The translations under genes were made by a program, and so were the position numbers. A DNA stretch of 10,000 nucleotides from Asticcacaulis sp. (lineage in GTDB: Bacteria; Pseudomonadota; Alphaproteobacteria; Caulobacterales; Caulobacteraceae), in contig NZ_JAIWNX010000147.1 in NCBI RefSeq assembly GCF_020217185.1, forward strand, positions 1 to 10,000. The letters run 5' to 3'. The notes beneath the pieces were generated by a model. That model made no database searches. It saw only the letters and a list, made by a program, of their open reading frames with translations, and was not told the origin of the DNA. Of the stretch, positions 1 to 7,973 are shown in pieces. Position 1 is the stretch's first letter. Each line of letters starts with the position of its first letter.

Positions 1-215
1 CGCCTCTGGCCTACTGCACCGACAATGCAGCCATGATCGCGCTGGCCGGGCTGGAACGCTTTGCGCTGATGCGGGCGGCGGCAGATTATGATGGGGACAA
101 ACAGGTGCACGACGGACTGTCGGCGCTGGCGCGGCCACGCTGGCCCCTTGACGAGCGCCGTGCGCTCAGTGCACCCATACATAAGTTTTCGGGACGCAAG
201 GGAGCCAAGGCTTGA
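1..215 (+). CDS. tsaD: tRNA N6-adenosine threonylcarbamoyltransferase TsaD (3' end only)
   Basis: Only the last 70 or so codons are present; the 5' end lies outside the window, and the frame runs from base 3 to the TGA at 213-215. The motif [16 protein letters not shown] near the start of the visible part matches the conserved CTDN-x-AMIA segment of the TsaD/Kae1/Qri7 family, and the later RPRWPLDE matches the usual family C-terminus. TsaD transfers the threonylcarbamoyl group from threonylcarbamoyl-AMP to A37 of ANN-decoding tRNAs, working in the cytoplasm with TsaB and TsaE. The stop overlaps the TTG start of gpsA in the string TTGA, so the two genes are probably translationally coupled. 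The iron-binding histidines and most of the fold are not visible, so the call rests on the C-terminal motif and the gpsA linkage. Confidence 0.92.
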   Translation, partial: PLAYCTDNAAMIALAGLERFALMRAAADYDGDKQVHDGLSALARPRWPLDERRALSAPIHKFSGRKGAKA

Positions 216-1228
216 CCCAATTCGTGCACGCCAAAGCCTTTGACAAGGTCGGTATCATCGGGGCAGGGGCATGGGGTACGGCGCTGGCGCAGGTCGCCGC
301 GCGGGCCGGGCGCGAGGTGTTGATCCAGTGCCGTGAGCCGGAAGTCGCTGAGTCGATCAATGCTCAACACCTCAATCACCTCTATCTGCCGGGCCGGGAG
401 CTGCTGCCGCAGGTGAAGGCGACCGCCGATCTGGCCGATCTGGGCGACTGCGATCTGATCCTGGCCGTGCCGCCGGCGCAGCATATGCGCGCCTCGCTGA
501 AGGCCTTTGCGCCGCATGTGCGCGACGGCCTGCCCATCGTCCTGTGCGCCAAGGGCGTTGAGCGCGGCACGGACTGCCTGATGAACGAGGTGCTGGCAGC
601 GACCCTGCCGCAGGCGCGTGCCGCCGTCCTGTCCGGGCCGTCCTTCGCCGCCGAAGTGGCGCGCGGCTTGCCCACGGCGGTGACGCTGGCCTGCAAGGAT
701 GCCGAGCTGGGGGCGCAGATTTCAACCACGCTCGCGACGCAGACCTTCCGCCCCTATCTGATCGACGACATGATCGGGGCTGAGGCGGGCGGGGCGCTGA
801 AAAACGTGCTGGCCATTGCCTGTGGCATTTCCGAAGGTAAGGGGCTGGGGCGTTCGGCGCACGCCGCTCTGATTACGCGCGGTTTTGCCGAAATGACCCG
901 TCTGGCCGTAGCGCTGGGGGCGAAGGCCGAGACGCTGAGCGGTCTGTGTGGCATGGGCGATCTGGTCCTGTCGTGCTCGTCGCCGCAATCCCGCAATATG
1001 AGCGTCGGTCTGGCGCTCGGTGGCGGACAGACACTGGCACAGGCGCTGGAAGGCAAGATTTCGGTCGCCGAAGGGGTGGAATCGGCCCCGGCGGTCAAGC
1101 ATCTGGGCGAAAAGCTGGGCGTCGATCTGCCGATCTGCAATATGGTGGCGACCATCCTGTCGGGCGAAGCCAGCGTCGATAAGGCCATCGGCGATCTGAT
1201 GTCGCGCCCGCTGAAGACGGAACGGTGA
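212..1228 (+). CDS. gpsA: NAD(P)H-dependent glycerol-3-phosphate dehydrogenase
   Basis: Soluble enzyme that reduces dihydroxyacetone phosphate to sn-glycerol-3-phosphate, the backbone precursor of membrane phospholipids. At 338 residues it has the usual family length. Visible features in order are the Rossmann motif [10 protein letters not shown] (17-26), the segment [14 protein letters not shown] (139-152), the catalytic lysine in [12 protein letters not shown] (Lys197), and [12 protein letters not shown] followed by SRN (244-262), which bind substrate and nucleotide in this family. The start is TTG at 212, overlapping the tsaD stop, with GGAG at 201-204 seven bases upstream. A GTG at codon 5 is a possible alternative. 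The gene overlaps the downstream Rieske gene by 4 bases (GTGA), so tsaD, gpsA and the Rieske gene are probably cotranscribed. Confidence 0.97.
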   Translation: MTQFVHAKAFDKVGIIGAGAWGTALAQVAARAGREVLIQCREPEVAESINAQHLNHLYLPGRELLPQVKATADLADLGDCDLILAVPPAQHMRASLKAFAPHVRDGLPIVLCAKGVERGTDCLMNEVLAATLPQARAAVLSGPSFAAEVARGLPTAVTLACKDAELGAQISTTLATQTFRPYLIDDMIGAEAGGALKNVLAIACGISEGKGLGRSAHAALITRGFAEMTRLAVALGAKAETLSGLCGMGDLVLSCSSPQSRNMSVGLALGGGQTLAQALEGKISVAEGVESAPAVKHLGEKLGVDLPICNMVATILSGEASVDKAIGDLMSRPLKTER

Positions 1229-1560
1229 GACCGCCTCCCGGCACCGTTATCTGCACCTGGGCTGAGCTTCAGGTAACCGGCACCGTCCTCTATCGTCAGG
1301 ACGGGTTTGAGGGGTTTGTCATCCTCGATGACTACCTGCCGCGCGGCTATGTCGATGCCTGTCCGCACAACGGTATGCCGCTGGGTGGCGATCAGGAGGA
1401 AAGCGATTATCAGACGCGCGAGCAGGATGTGATAATCTGCCGCTGGCACGGCGCGTCGTTTCTCAAAGACAGCGGCCTGTGCATCGGCGGCCCCTGCGCC
1501 GGTGAGCACCTCACGCCGTGGCCGGTCGAACGCCGCGGCGATGAGGTGGTGACGGTTTAG
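1225..1560 (+). CDS. Small Rieske [2Fe-2S] protein
   Basis: A 111-residue protein consisting essentially of one Rieske fold. The ligand pairs are visible: C46-P-H48 in ACPHNGMPL and C72-R-W-H75 in CRWHGASF. The downstream LCIGGPCAG (85-93) is the usual proline-loop region closing over the cluster. No membrane anchor or oxygenase catalytic domain is present, so it resembles soluble Rieske ferredoxins, which act as electron carriers; its partner cannot be inferred. The 23 residues between H48 and C72 are somewhat more than in many Rieske ferredoxins. The start is GTG at 1225 in a GTGA overlap with the gpsA stop, indicating coupling. A link to glycerol phosphate or t6A metabolism is not known to me and should not be assumed. 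Confidence 0.87.
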   Translation: MRPPPGTVICTWAELQVTGTVLYRQDGFEGFVILDDYLPRGYVDACPHNGMPLGGDQEESDYQTREQDVIICRWHGASFLKDSGLCIGGPCAGEHLTPWPVERRGDEVVTV

Positions 1561-1576
1561 ACGGAAGGACCCCGGA

Positions 1577-1735
1577 ATGGACGAACCCGATACCACGCCC
1601 GTTAAGGTTACGAATGAGCGGGAAGCCAAGCGTCAGGCGCTGGTGCAGGCGCTGATTGACGGGGAGCAATCCGGCCCCTCTGAATATTTCGATGCGGAGG
1701 CGTTTCTGAGGGAGATGCGTGATACGCTTGGCTGA
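1577..1735 (+). CDS. Small ParD-antitoxin-like protein lacking the DNA-binding half
   Basis: A 52-residue frame with ATG at 1577, a good ribosome binding site (GGAAGGA, 1563-1569, seven bases away) and TGA at 1733-1735. Residues 21-46 (ALVQALIDGEQSGPSEYFD and onward to AFLREMR) closely resemble the C-terminal, toxin-binding part of Caulobacter-type ParD antitoxins, which have the pattern ALIEGE-x-SG followed by FD-x-x-x-FL. The ribbon-helix-helix DNA-binding domain that precedes this in ParD is missing: the N-terminus is only about 20 polar residues, and the same frame has a stop at 1550-1552. No RelE/ParE-like toxin follows; the next gene encodes a NUDIX hydrolase. It starts 16 bases after the Rieske gene and probably shares its transcript. 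It may be a decayed antitoxin, a solo antitoxin-like peptide, or a chance resemblance in a short charged protein. Confidence 0.6.
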   Translation: MDEPDTTPVKVTNEREAKRQALVQALIDGEQSGPSEYFDAEAFLREMRDTLG

Positions 1736-1801
1736 CGTCTGTCGTATTCGACGAATGATATAAGCCGCACGGGTGGGATTTCGAAGTTCGGGGAGGGGAA
1801 T

Positions 1802-2215
1802 ATGGAAAACTTTGGCGGCACCAAGCTGGCCATTCTGTTTGGCACGCAGCTTTTGGTCTATCTGCGTGATGACAAGCCGGGCATCCCTTTCCCGGCGATG
1901 TGGGATTTTCCGGGCGGCGGGCGCGAAGGCGATGAGACGCCGCGTCAGTGCGCTTTACGCGAAACCCATGAAGAGTTCGGCATAGAGCTGTCGGAAACGG
2001 CTATCGTCTGGGAGCGCGTCTATCCGTCAACCGCTGGCGGTTTGCCGAACTGGTTTATGGTGGCGCAGTGCGAGGCGTCTGTACCCGACATCCGCTTTGG
2101 TGACGAAGGTCAGCACTGGCAACTTATGGATATTGACACCTATCTCAGCCATCCGCAGGCCATTGGATATCTGAAACACCGCCTGACGGAATATCTCTCC
2201 GCGCACCCCGCGTGA
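1802..2215 (+). CDS. NUDIX hydrolase
   Basis: A 137-residue single-domain protein with a complete Nudix box at 39-61 (G-x5-E-x7-RE-x2-EE-x-G-I, within GGREGDETPRQCALRETHEE). The RE and EE residues that hold the catalytic magnesium are all present. NUDIX enzymes cleave nucleoside diphosphates linked to another group, for example oxidised dNTPs, ADP-ribose or dinucleoside polyphosphates. The preceding PAMWDFPGGG is typical of small MutT-like members, but the substrate cannot be read from the sequence. The ATG at 1802 has a very strong ribosome binding site (GGGAGGGG, 1791-1798). It lies 66 bases after the ParD-like gene on the same strand, so it could belong to that operon or have its own promoter. 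It converges on the creatininase-family gene with 4 bases between the stops. Confidence 0.92.
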   Translation: MENFGGTKLAILFGTQLLVYLRDDKPGIPFPAMWDFPGGGREGDETPRQCALRETHEEFGIELSETAIVWERVYPSTAGGLPNWFMVAQCEASVPDIRFGDEGQHWQLMDIDTYLSHPQAIGYLKHRLTEYLSAHPA

Positions 2216-2219
2216 CGGT

Positions 2220-2966
2220 TCAGGGCCGTTCTTCGGCCTCGAATTTCGCAATATCTTTCAGCAGGGCCGGAACCGCCGCCTCCAGAATCTGCTGCCCCAG
2301 CGCCTGCGTAGCCAGCGACGAGTCGGCGCCGATGCGGCCGTCAGTGAAGCGTGCGCGGTAGTCGAGCGCGTCGCGGATGGGACCCGTGGGCGCAATCGGC
2401 GGGTCCATCGTCAGGTCGCGCACAGCATCGGGGTAAGCGGCCCAGGTCAGGGCGATTTCCGACGGCGTGGCGTGGCTGCCGTGCCCTTTGGGGAAGAGGC
2501 GGGCGCACAGAGGCGAAATGCCCGGCAGGTCCCACCAGTTCGACAGTTTCAGCGCGAAGGGACAACGCACGCCCTGCCATGACCACTGGCTGTAGATTTC
2601 CGAAAAGGCCGCTTCGATCGAGGCGACATTGCCGCCGTGGCCATTGAGGAAGTAGATGCGCTCAAACCCATGCCGCCCCAGCGACTTTACCCAGTCTTCG
2701 ATGGCCGCCATAAAGGTTGAAGGGCGCAGCGAAATGGTGCCCGCAAAGCCCAGATGGTGCTGCGCCATGCCGATATTGAAGGTTGGCGCGACCAGAATAT
2801 CGCCTTGCTTTTCCGCCGCATGGGCGATGATTTCCGGGCACAGCCAGTCGGTCCCCAAAAGCCCCATCGGGCCGTGCTGTTCGTTGGAGCCGATGGGAAT
2901 GATCACCGTCTTTGAGGTCTTCAGACGGGCTTCGATTTCCGGCCATGTGGAAAAGGCGAGGTGCAT
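2220..2966 (-). CDS. Creatininase-family metal-dependent amidohydrolase
   Basis: A 248-residue protein from the chosen ATG at 2964-2966. The family signature is clear: IPIGSNEQHGPMGLLGTD (23-40) contains the likely metal ligands E29, H31 and D40, NGHGGN (108-113) contributes H110, and the segment GSHATPSEIAL contains E170. The family includes creatinine amidohydrolase, the formamidopyrimidine amidohydrolase of riboflavin/F420 synthesis, and mycofactocin maturation peptidase; there is no neighbour to decide the substrate. The open frame extends upstream to an ATG at 3057-3059, but that extension lies on top of two inverted repeats and shows no family similarity. The internal ATG has GGAAAG six bases upstream and starts at the expected distance from the metal motif. 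The gene diverges from acs and converges on the NUDIX gene. Confidence 0.9.
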   Translation of the reverse strand: MHLAFSTWPEIEARLKTSKTVIIPIGSNEQHGPMGLLGTDWLCPEIIAHAAEKQGDILVAPTFNIGMAQHHLGFAGTISLRPSTFMAAIEDWVKSLGRHGFERIYFLNGHGGNVASIEAAFSEIYSQWSWQGVRCPFALKLSNWWDLPGISPLCARLFPKGHGSHATPSEIALTWAAYPDAVRDLTMDPPIAPTGPIRDALDYRARFTDGRIGADSSLATQALGQQILEAAVPALLKDIAKFEAEERP

Positions 2967-2979
2967 GGGGGTCTTTCCA

Positions 2980-3038
2980 GCCTCATGCCGAAAAGTGCCA
3001 AAACACTTTACTAGGCGCTTTTCGGATAAACATGAGGC
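2980..3038. repeat. Long imperfect inverted repeat upstream of the creatininase-family gene
   Basis: The outer arms GCCTCATG (2980-2987) and CATGAGGC (3031-3038) are perfect. The inner arms 2988-2999 and 3014-3025 match over 12 positions with one T/C difference that would still pair as U-G in RNA. A 5-base insertion (3026-3030) lies on one side and the central loop is 14 bases. On the minus strand the stem-loop ends one base before the GGAAAG ribosome binding site of the creatininase-family gene, so in the mRNA it could influence translation. It could also be a bipartite operator or a small palindromic element; nothing here separates these options. Confidence 0.8.
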
Positions 3039-3043
3039 GTTAT

Positions 3044-3083
3044 AAAAAATAAGAGCCATTCGTCGCTTCGACGAATGCTCTTA
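3044..3083 (-). terminator. Hairpin with U tract on the minus strand (terminator or attenuator candidate)
   Basis: The arms CATTCGTCG (3057-3065) and CGACGAATG (3069-3077) are a perfect 9-bp inverted repeat around CTT. They extend to 15 bp through TAAGAG/CTCTTA with one bulged C at 3056. Read on the minus strand the stem is followed by A and then six T (3049-3044), the layout of an intrinsic terminator. Yet the next minus-strand gene starts downstream at 2966 and no gene is visible on the minus strand between it and acs. It may therefore attenuate the creatininase-family transcript or stop antisense transcription. An operator function is also possible. Confidence 0.55.
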
Positions 3084-3187
3084 TGGTCACAAAATGATCC
3101 ACATTGCATAACCAATATACGACCTATTGCCAAGTTTCCCTGCCGTGCAAATTGTGGTTGGCTGGCTCGACAGGGCCGTGGATCAGT

Positions 3188-3209
3188 CTTATCTCTACGG
3201 CAAGATAAG
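3188..3209 (+). repeat. 7-bp inverted repeat in the acs leader
   Basis: CTTATCT (3188-3194) and AGATAAG (3203-3209) are perfect arms around an 8-base loop, ending 22 bases upstream of the acs ATG. It could be a regulator site for the carbon-source control usual for acs, or a small leader hairpin. The stem is short, so chance is a real alternative. Confidence 0.4.
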
Positions 3210-3231
3210 CAAGAAGATGTGTGAGGACGCC

Positions 3232-5178
<1,947 letters not shown>

Positions 5179-5191
5179 GCACCTCAAACAT

Positions 5192-5226
5192 AAACCACCT
5201 CCCCTGATGTCAGAGGAGGTGGTTTT
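5192..5226 (+). terminator. Rho-independent terminator of acs
   Basis: A perfect 11-bp stem, AAACCACCTCC (5192-5202) with GGAGGTGGTTT (5215-5225), encloses a 12-base loop and ends in four T. It lies 13 bases after the acs stop and 21 bases before the end of the convergent hemerythrin gene. On the minus strand the stem is followed by a weaker T-rich stretch, so it may also serve the hemerythrin gene. Confidence 0.87.
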
Positions 5227-5247
5227 GCACGATGGAGCGTTGGAGCC

Positions 5248-5697
5248 TTACGCCCCGGCCATCATGTCCTTTTTCAGAGCATCCATCTCCTTGGCCAGCT
5301 TACGGGCCTGATCGGCGCTCAGATAGGTCTTGGCCTTTTCGAAGATTTCGCCCTCTTCCTCTTCGACGTGGTGCATGACGGCGTGTTTCAATTCGCCGAA
5401 GTGCAGCAGCCACTGATCGCTGTCGGCCGACAGGCCGGACACCTTCTGCAGGAAGGCCTCGATTTCGTCATGCTCCTCATTGGCATGTTCCATCTTGTGC
5501 TCGACGGCCTTTGAGCGCGTGGCATCCAGCACGGCCTTGTAGAAGGTCTCTTCCTCGCTTTTGGCGTGGATGGTCAGCTCGTTTTTGATCTCGTTGAACA
5601 GACGCAGGCGCGTTGCGCCGTCGGCGGCATTGACCACCTGCTCCATCAGGTCCTCGACCTTGCGGTGGTCTTTTTTGATGTAGTTATAGATATCCAT
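5248..5697 (-). CDS. Hemerythrin HHE-domain protein
   Basis: A 149-residue, highly charged, all-helical protein with the hemerythrin-like di-iron pattern. Histidines are present at 11 (KKDHRKV), 44 (TIHAKSEEE, with E48 four residues on), 76 (EEHDEIE), 105 and 109/110 (LKHAVMHHVEEEEGEIF) with acidic residues following. Proteins of this class bind a di-iron centre and have been linked to oxygen or nitric oxide sensing, iron handling and repair of iron centres. With no partner domain here, the role is open. The ATG at 5695-5697 has GGAG (5706-5709 on the complement) eight bases upstream. It converges on acs across a terminator and diverges from the lipoprotein gene. No signal peptide is visible, so it is probably cytoplasmic. 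Confidence 0.9.
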   Translation of the reverse strand: MDIYNYIKKDHRKVEDLMEQVVNAADGATRLRLFNEIKNELTIHAKSEEETFYKAVLDATRSKAVEHKMEHANEEHDEIEAFLQKVSGLSADSDQWLLHFGELKHAVMHHVEEEEGEIFEKAKTYLSADQARKLAKEMDALKKDMMAGA

Positions 5698-5744
5698 TCC
5701 TCGGTCTCCAGTCTTATTTCAGGTTGAAGCCTGAGCATGAACCC

Positions 5745-5772
5745 GCTGCGCGTAAGAGCGATATGGCGCAGC
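5745..5772. repeat. 7-bp inverted repeat in the hemerythrin/lipoprotein spacer
   Basis: GCTGCGC (5745-5751) and GCGCAGC (5766-5772) are perfect arms separated by 14 bases. They lie in the leader of the hemerythrin gene if that gene is transcribed from near 5830. A shorter stem, TCAGG/CCTGA (5719-5734), lies nearer to its start codon. Neither has a T tract, so these are possible regulatory sites rather than terminators. Confidence 0.35.
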
Positions 5773-5829
5773 TATGACAGGGTGTAAGCCGCGGGTAAGT
5801 CCCGTCACGGTTGGCGGTGTCATCGTGCC

Positions 5830-5863
5830 GTCAAATTTGACAGAAGGTGGACCGTCCTGTAAC
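5830..5863 (+). promoter_or_regulatory. Candidate promoter of the lipoprotein gene, with a 12-bp palindrome
   Basis: TTGACAG (5837-5843) followed after 12 bases by CCTGTAAC (5856-5863) fits the Caulobacter housekeeping consensus TTGACGS-N10-14-GCTANAWC with few mismatches, in the -10 half mainly the first and fourth positions. The -35 is embedded in the perfect palindrome GTCAAATTTGAC (5830-5841), which also provides a TTGACGG on the opposite strand facing the hemerythrin gene, though no convincing -10 follows there. Transcription would start near 5870, giving a leader of about 20 bases before the lipoprotein ATG. Confidence 0.45.
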
Positions 5864-5892
5864 GAGACAGCAACTGTTTAGGGGGGGAGACC

Positions 5893-7266
5893 ATGACCAT
5901 TTCTTCGAAAATTCTGCGCCCGCTCGTGCTGATCGTCGCGCCTCTGGCGGCGCTGATGGTCTATGGCTGCGGTGGAGGCGGCGGTGGGGGCGGTTCCTCC
6001 TCCGGCGGTGGCACAACAAGTACGTCATCCTCGTCATCCTCTACGTCATCCTCGTCATCCTCTACGTCGTCGGCTTCGTCCTCCTCCTCGGCCACCACCT
6101 ATGCGCCAGGTCCGGAAATCACGGTAAACACGCGATCCAACATGTTCCGTGGTCAGACCCAGATTGCGGCACTGGCTGGCGGCAATTATGTCGTGGCCTG
6201 GTCCGAGGCGGCGGCGGTTAATCCCAATGATGCTGACGGCTCCAATATCATTTACAGCCTCTATAACGCCTCAGGTGCAGCCCTTGTGGTCGAAGGCCGC
6301 GCCAATACCCAAACCAATGGCAGTCAGGGGTCTCCCACTATTGTGTCGCTGGATGGCGGCGGCTTCGTGATTGCGTGGCAGGATTCCAGCCGGACCCTGG
6401 GCGATACGGATGGCACCAGTGTCAAAGCGCAGATTTTCACGGCGGCGGGTGACAAGACGGGTAGCGAATTTCTGGTGAATACCACCACGGCCAAGGATCA
6501 GAACGCTCCCATCGCTGTTCGCGCCGGCACCGGCTTCATGATTACCTGGCGTGAGTATTTCTACGACGGTACCAGCAATTCCAAAAATGACCTGAAAGGG
6601 CAGATATTCAACGCCGCAGGTGTTAAGCTTGGGTCCGAACTGATGCTGAGCGCTCTGCCCACATACGTGACGACGGGCCTTTACGATGTCAAAGGCCTCA
6701 GCGATGGCAGTTTTGTCGTTGTGGCGGAGACGAACGAGAAGCGCGATGGCGTGGGCCTTAATCTGAAGGCGCAACTCTTCACCTCTGCGGGTGTGTCGAG
6801 CGCCACCGCGTTTTATGTCAACCCGCCCGAAGTGGGGGCAGGCAAGCCCGTCATAGCCGCACTTGAGAATGGACGGTTTGTCGTGGGTTGGGATACCTAC
6901 CTCAGCACGGGCATCTCAAGCCAGTCCGCTTCGACGGTTCGTACGCAGGTCTTTTCAGCGAACGGAAGTGTGGTGGGCGAAGCGGTCAATTCGGGTACGA
7001 ACCTGACGCAAAAGCTTCTGCGCGCTGTGACCGGCCTTAAGGGCGGTGGCTTTGTGACGCTTTGGGCCGATTCCCAAAAGGTGGGCGCTCAGGTGTTTGA
7101 CAGCACGGGCACCAAGAGCCCTTCTGTACTTGACGTAGGTAGTGTGAGTTCTGGCGAGGCGCTTAATGCCGCCGGGGGACCGCAAGGGTTCGCGGCGGTG
7201 TGGATGACGACGCCATCGGGTGTGGGCGATAAAACCATCAAGTTGAGGATTTATACGGCGCAATAA
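5893..7266 (+). CDS. Putative lipoprotein with poly-Ser linker and seven propeller-like repeats
   Basis: A 457-residue protein with a signal sequence (basic start, hydrophobic 11-24) ending in VYGC, so Cys26 is the likely lipidated residue, although Tyr at -2 is not canonical. A linker of eight Gly and then mostly Ser/Thr (27-70) follows. The rest holds seven copies of a roughly 55-60 residue unit: a core strand like FVVAW (99-103, 158-162, 215-219, 274-278, 329-333, 387-391, 433-437) and later a strand like KAQIFTAAG (178-186, 235-243, 292-300, 350-358, 398-406). Seven such units suggest a seven-bladed beta-propeller, as in repeat regions of bacterial surface proteins. Residue +2 is Gly, so outer-membrane sorting is likely. 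The ATG at 5893 follows a G-rich ribosome binding site (5881-5889). Ligand and function are unknown. It converges on the glycosylase gene 3 bases away. Confidence 0.82.
   Translation: MTISSKILRPLVLIVAPLAALMVYGCGGGGGGGGSSSGGGTTSTSSSSSSTSSSSSSTSSASSSSSATTYAPGPEITVNTRSNMFRGQTQIAALAGGNYVVAWSEAAAVNPNDADGSNIIYSLYNASGAALVVEGRANTQTNGSQGSPTIVSLDGGGFVIAWQDSSRTLGDTDGTSVKAQIFTAAGDKTGSEFLVNTTTAKDQNAPIAVRAGTGFMITWREYFYDGTSNSKNDLKGQIFNAAGVKLGSELMLSALPTYVTTGLYDVKGLSDGSFVVVAETNEKRDGVGLNLKAQLFTSAGVSSATAFYVNPPEVGAGKPVIAALENGRFVVGWDTYLSTGISSQSASTVRTQVFSANGSVVGEAVNSGTNLTQKLLRAVTGLKGGGFVTLWADSQKVGAQVFDSTGTKSPSVLDVGSVSSGEALNAAGGPQGFAAVWMTTPSGVGDKTIKLRIYTAQ
6022..6063 (+). repeat. 21-bp tandem repeat, two copies, coding for the Ser-rich linker
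   Basis: Two identical adjacent 21-bp units (6022-6042 and 6043-6063) each encode Thr followed by six Ser, and ACGTC of a third begins at 6064. The unit is 7 codons, so gain or loss of copies would keep the frame and only change linker length. Within each unit the smaller string TCATCCTC recurs imperfectly. Confidence 0.92.
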
Positions 7267-7269
7267 AGC

Positions 7270-7914
7270 CTACAGCTTGCGCCCAAGCTCACCGCGTTTG
7301 ACCGCGCCGTACCAGCCCCACAGGGCGTGCGACACCACCGAGCGGTAGGGTGCCCAGCGAAGCGCCCGCTCGCGGCAATAGGCCTCGTCCGGGCGGGCAT
7401 CGAGGCCATCTAACCAGCCGACGGCCTCGCGCAACGCGATGTCACCGGTCGGGAAGATGTCGAGGCGGCCTTCGCAGAACATCAGATAAACCTCGGCCGT
7501 CCAGCGCCCGATGCCTTTCAGCGCCGTCAGGTGGTCGATGGCGGCTTCGGCCTCAAGGCCCCGCACGGTCGCAAAGTCGAGCGCGCGGGCGTGGACGGCC
7601 TCGGCGAGGATGCGGGCATATCTGACCTTGGGCCGCGACAGGCCGTGGCCGCGCAGGGCCTCATCCGACAGGGTCAGCAGATGGGCCGGGCTCATCTCTG
7701 AAAGGCCGCCGCGCAGCTTCTGCCAGATGGCGTCGGCGGCCCTGACCGACAATTGCTGCTCGACGATCAGGCGCAGCAGGCCTTCGAAACCGTCGGCCCG
7801 GTGGCGAAAATTGAGGTCGCCCACGGCGGCAAACAGCGGGGCCAGCGCCGGATCGGCTTCGGCCAGAGCGGTCATATGCGCGCGTTCGAGAGGGACAAGG
7901 TCACCGGGGATCAT
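7270..7914 (-). CDS. DNA-3-methyladenine glycosylase II (AlkA-like, HhH-GPD)
   Basis: A 214-residue base-excision repair enzyme that removes alkylated purines such as 3-methyladenine from DNA. The HhH-GPD domain is clear: VEQQLSVRAAD (51-61), the helix-hairpin-helix LTALKGIGRWTAEVYL (129-144), and FPTGDIALREAVG (154-166) containing the catalytic aspartate D158. RWAPYRSVVSHALW (186-199) is the usual end of the AlkA family. It lacks the N-terminal domain of E. coli AlkA and the Ada domain, so it is of the short Mag1/AlkA-core type. The ATG at 7912-7914 has no strong ribosome binding site; ATG codon 14 is a less likely alternative. It follows the protease-like gene on the same strand after 59 bases and may be read from the same transcript. 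Confidence 0.9.
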   Translation of the reverse strand: MIPGDLVPLERAHMTALAEADPALAPLFAAVGDLNFRHRADGFEGLLRLIVEQQLSVRAADAIWQKLRGGLSEMSPAHLLTLSDEALRGHGLSRPKVRYARILAEAVHARALDFATVRGLEAEAAIDHLTALKGIGRWTAEVYLMFCEGRLDIFPTGDIALREAVGWLDGLDARPDEAYCRERALRWAPYRSVVSHALWGWYGAVKRGELGRKL

Positions 7915-7973
7915 GCGCGCAGACTTACACGGATGGCCGCGTGCGTCACGTCCCGAATATTGCGGTCAAATCC

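Noticed and set aside
754..1629. 291-codon minus-strand frame opposite gpsA and the Rieske gene
   Set aside because: Shadow of two well-supported genes, spanning their junction; no family resemblance.
1577..2215. A complete toxin-antitoxin pair formed by the ParD-like gene and the next gene
   Set aside because: The next gene has an intact Nudix box and no ParE/RelE features, and it has its own strong ribosome binding site 66 bases away.
2224..2238. GGCCG/CGGCC hairpin between the convergent NUDIX and creatininase-family genes as a terminator
   Set aside because: Only 5 bp, within the coding end of the creatininase-family gene, and with no T tract on either strand.
1747..3077. The 11-mer TTCGACGAATG shared by 1747-1757 and 3067-3077 as a common regulator site
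   Set aside because: Around ten repeated 11-mers are expected by chance in 10 kb, and the sequences around the two copies do not match.
3127..3231. N-terminal extension of acs to an earlier ATG
   Set aside because: The 35 extra residues do not match Acs proteins, and the ATG at 3232 has a GAGGA box and gives the standard length.
6022..6063. CRISPR-like or mobile repeat
   Set aside because: The units are directly adjacent with no spacers, in frame, and code for a Ser-rich linker.
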